Shown here: piece after piece, positions 61,989-64,000 of the stretch
How the letters are laid out: each line of letters starts with the position of its first letter
Numbering within the stretch: the stretch's first letter is position 1
DNA from: Streptomyces sp. NBS 14/10
GTDB lineage: Bacteria > Actinomycetota > Actinomycetes > Streptomycetales > Streptomycetaceae
Assembly: GCF_002224125.1 (NCBI RefSeq)
Contig: NZ_NCSM01000057.1
Span: 195,906 to 259,905, forward strand
Length of the DNA stretch: 64,000 nucleotides
Direction of reading: 5' to 3'
Made by a program: the position numbers and the translations under genes
Notes under the pieces: model-generated
What the model was told of the DNA's origin: nothing
Databases searched by the model: none
What the model saw: the letters and a program-made list of their open reading frames with translations, nothing else

Positions 61989-63413
61989 TCACGCTGAGCG
62001 CGTACGGCCGCGACGGGCGCCCCGGCCGCGGGTTCCCGGGCCGGGCTGATCGGTGCGCGGGGTCACGCCCAGGCCCTTGAGGCGTTCGAAGTCCGCCGCG
62101 TCGATCTTTTCCAGGACCTCCAGCTGCCGCTCCAACGCGTCGGACTGCGAGCCGAAGTCGTCATGCCTGCGCAGCGCGTTCGCGGTGGTGACGTGGTAGC
62201 GGGCGAGGGCGACCTTCAGACTGCGGCTCTCCAGGACCATGCGGTAGATCGTCTCCTCCGCCAGGGCGTCCTGGACGGATCTGACCGGCCGGGTGAAGAA
62301 GAGCGTGACGATCTGCCCGGCGCCCAGGGCGCCCAGGACTGCGGGGCTCTGCCAGCCGACCCGGCCGGGGAAGACGACGCCGAGGAGGGAGAGCAGCAGG
62401 GCGGTCAGCAGCAGACAGGTGCCCAGGCCCAGCAGGAACTTGCTGGCGAAGCTGACGGTGCGCTGGGCCTGTCTGAGGCGTTCGGACGTCTGGATGCGGT
62501 AGTCGCGCAGCCGGGCGTCCTCGTACGAGAGGATGCCCTGCTTGTCCTGGATGTACGAGGAGTAGCCGGCGAACTCCGCGTCCCCGCTCCCGCTCCCGCC
62601 CCGGGTGAGCCGCCGGTCGTCGTCCGGGCGGGAGCCGAGGAAGCGGGCCAGTTCCGCGAGCCCGGTCATCACCTCGGTGCGCAGCACGCGCTGGCAGAAG
62701 TCCAGTGCGGTGAGGTGGCGTTCCAGGGTGCGGCTGGCGGTGAGGGCGTCGGAGACGACGAGTTGCCGGACGTCGTAGCGGGAGCGGATGCCGGTCAGCA
62801 GGAGCTGGATCTTGATATCGGTGAGCACGCCGATGACGACGACGTGGGTCGTCTCGTGCCTGCCGTCGGCCAGGAGCTCGTCCAGCAGCGCGGCCAGCGG
62901 GGAGGACTCGCGGGTGGCAGGGGTGTCCTGGAAGTCGTAGAGGGTGTTGGAGCGCACGTGGTGGACGCGCAGTCTGCCGCCCCAGTCGTCCTCGGGGCGG
63001 CAGTCGGGCGGCGGTTCCGGGGCCAGCAGGTCGGTGAGGCCGTCGACGTACGCCGCTCCCCAGGTGTCGGCTTCGCAGTGCGCGCCGTACTGCCTGCGTT
63101 CGAGGTCGTACGCCTCCCCCGGGACATGCCAGTCCCGGACGTTGATCAGGTGGAGCACCCCGTCGCCGTGGCCCCGCATACGGGAGCCGACGGTGGCGTC
63201 GAGGAAGCGGGCGAGGGGCGAGTGGCGCAGCTCCGCCTCGGGCAGCACCCGGCGGTGGCCCTCCGTACGAAGGGCCTCACCGCCCTCGCTGTCCAGCAGC
63301 AGCTTGGACACCGCGCTCTCCGGCAGTGACAGCTGACAGTCGAGATTCAGAAAGAAGTCGTTCTGCAGGCACTGCGTGATGAGGATGTACTGCTCCTCGC
63401 CCGCCGGCTCCAT
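61989..63413 (-). CDS. Isochorismatase-fold protein fused to two-span membrane domain; catalytic residues changed
   Basis: The 474-residue protein has an isochorismatase-like domain (about 1-265) and a C-terminal part with two membrane segments (ASKFLLGLGTCLLLTALLLS; AVLGALGAGQIVTLFFTRPV), between a helix YRIQTSERLRQAQRTV and a helix EETIYRMVLESRSLKVALAR. In isochorismatases the motif IDMQNDF carries the catalytic Asp and GVxTDVC the catalytic Cys; here they read TQCLQNDF and GVLTDIK, so both are replaced. The protein may bind rather than hydrolyse its ligand. The membrane part resembles the two-span domains of bacterial conflict proteins (TRADD-N-associated). It starts 15 bp after the next membrane protein gene. 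Confidence 0.7.
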   Translation of the reverse strand: MEPAGEEQYILITQCLQNDFFLNLDCQLSLPESAVSKLLLDSEGGEALRTEGHRRVLPEAELRHSPLARFLDATVGSRMRGHGDGVLHLINVRDWHVPGEAYDLERRQYGAHCEADTWGAAYVDGLTDLLAPEPPPDCRPEDDWGGRLRVHHVRSNTLYDFQDTPATRESSPLAALLDELLADGRHETTHVVVIGVLTDIKIQLLLTGIRSRYDVRQLVVSDALTASRTLERHLTALDFCQRVLRTEVMTGLAELARFLGSRPDDDRRLTRGGSGSGDAEFAGYSSYIQDKQGILSYEDARLRDYRIQTSERLRQAQRTVSFASKFLLGLGTCLLLTALLLSLLGVVFPGRVGWQSPAVLGALGAGQIVTLFFTRPVRSVQDALAEETIYRMVLESRSLKVALARYHVTTANALRRHDDFGSQSDALERQLEVLEKIDAADFERLKGLGVTPRTDQPGPGTRGRGARRGRTRSA

Positions 63414-63428
63414 CGGTCATCCACCCCC

Positions 63429-64000
63429 TCAGCGCGGCAGCAGCGGCCACTGCTCCGACAGCCGCTTTGCGGCCTCGGTGACCGCGGAGTCCGCGGACTG
63501 CCCCGCGAGGCCGTCCAGATAGGCGTGGGCCGCGGCCTCGTACAGGGCGTCGACGGCGTACAGACGCGCCTCATGGGCCGTCCGGCGGGCTCCGGCGCGG
63601 GCGTCCAGGGTGGCCTCGGCCTCCTTGGCGCGCTCGACACCGGCGGTGTCCGCCTCGGTCTGCTGCTCCAGCTCCCGCAGCTGCTCGGCGGTGGTGCGGT
63701 ACGCCGCGAGATACGGGTGCTCCTCGCCGAGCCCGAGCAGGAAGGCGATGCCTCCGGAGAGCAGCAGCAGCGCGACGAACATCAAGGAGACGCTGTGCGG
63801 GTCCAGATTCAGGGACTCGATGAGGCTCGGCTGATTGCTGATGCTGTCCCTGACGTCCTGGGGCACATCGGTCGGCAGTTCCAGCGGGGGCTCTTCCTGG
63901 AACGCCACCTTGGCCCGCAGATCGCCCAGCGCCCAGGCCCCGTACGCCCATACGCCGATCAGCGCGAGGGCGGGCACGGCCGACAGCCGGACCGCGCCGG
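63429..64000 (-). CDS. Membrane protein, partial (5' end beyond window)
   Basis: The visible 190 residues hold two membrane segments (VPALALIGVWAYGAWALGD and VSLMFVALLLLSGGIAFLLG) with a Pro/Glu-rich loop between, then a coiled coil (QLRELEQQTEADTAGVERAK) and an Ala-rich helical end. GTG 63977 could be a start, but the frame stays open and hydrophobic to the edge (GAVRLSAVPALAL), so the true start is probably outside. It forms an operon with the isochorismatase-fold gene. Confidence 0.65.
   Translation of the reverse strand, partial: GAVRLSAVPALALIGVWAYGAWALGDLRAKVAFQEEPPLELPTDVPQDVRDSISNQPSLIESLNLDPHSVSLMFVALLLLSGGIAFLLGLGEEHPYLAAYRTTAEQLRELEQQTEADTAGVERAKEAEATLDARAGARRTAHEARLYAVDALYEAAAHAYLDGLAGQSADSAVTEAAKRLSEQWPLLPR

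Overview
The window is high-GC actinobacterial chromosome and almost certainly comes from a Streptomyces. The evidence is a wblA gene beside a bifunctional penicillin-binding protein, paired ArsA-type ATPases, many DUF397/DUF5753 regulator modules, Tat signal peptides, frequent GTG starts and four-base ATGA/GTGA gene overlaps. It is a single linear stretch with no insertion sequence, CRISPR array or rRNA operon.

Region 1-10.9 kb is core genome: a truncated helix-turn-helix membrane protein, a two-domain VOC protein, DUF4177 and RidA, two ArsA/GET3-type ATPases, wblA, the penicillin-binding protein, a YqeY protein and a membrane-anchored metallophosphoesterase. A tRNA-Pro at 10.9 kb carries the decayed end of an integrated element (integrase C-terminus and a 5'-truncated gene). 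Region 12.2-20.6 kb is miscellaneous: DJ-1/PfpI protein, lipoprotein, VOC protein, cytochrome P450, a WXG100-like putative secreted protein, S9 peptidase and SURF1. Region 20.7-30.4 kb is core again: an ECF sigma factor with its membrane partner, asd and lysC, a DUF5063 protein, recR, ybaB, dnaX and the small SRP RNA.

Region 30.46-39.5 kb is a genomic island inserted in a tRNA-Ser(GGA) gene. A 71-bp direct repeat of the tRNA 3' half (one mismatch) bounds it. Inside are a degenerate third tRNA-Ser end with its terminator, a degenerate 3' half of a tRNA-Gly, repeated GTACAGCAG-type motifs, broken genes (HigB-like toxin and another pseudogene) and apparently intact cargo: CarD-like small protein, flavoprotein with XRE regulator, RsbW-type ATPase, coiled-coil and membrane proteins, and a DUF7660-like protein. 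No integrase remains, so the island looks like an accretion of several decayed elements.

Region 39.8-46.1 kb holds an AAA ATPase with a nuclease-like C-terminus, a GlxA-type regulator divergent from an MFS exporter, a thioesterase divergent from a MarR regulator, and a Tat-exported beta-propeller protein. Region 46.3-53.9 kb is a fructan/sucrose utilisation locus: LacI repressor, intracellular GH32, ABC importer (two permeases and a binding protein, no ATPase) and, divergently, a secreted GH32 levanase with a TTA codon. An FAD-linked oxidoreductase follows.

Region 56.1-64 kb is the most unusual. A three-gene unit ending in an XRE/DUF5753 regulator precedes a 53-aa Gly/Pro/Asp-rich peptide gene whose stop overlaps the start of a protein-isoaspartate-methyltransferase-like enzyme. 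The same direct-repeat motif lies before both units. This resembles a small RiPP locus, possibly of the aspartimide (imiditide) type. It is followed by a DUF397/XRE pair, a chain of four small genes (two of them 49 and 29 aa) and a membrane-anchored isochorismatase-fold protein that has lost two expected catalytic residues, next to a membrane partner that runs off the window.
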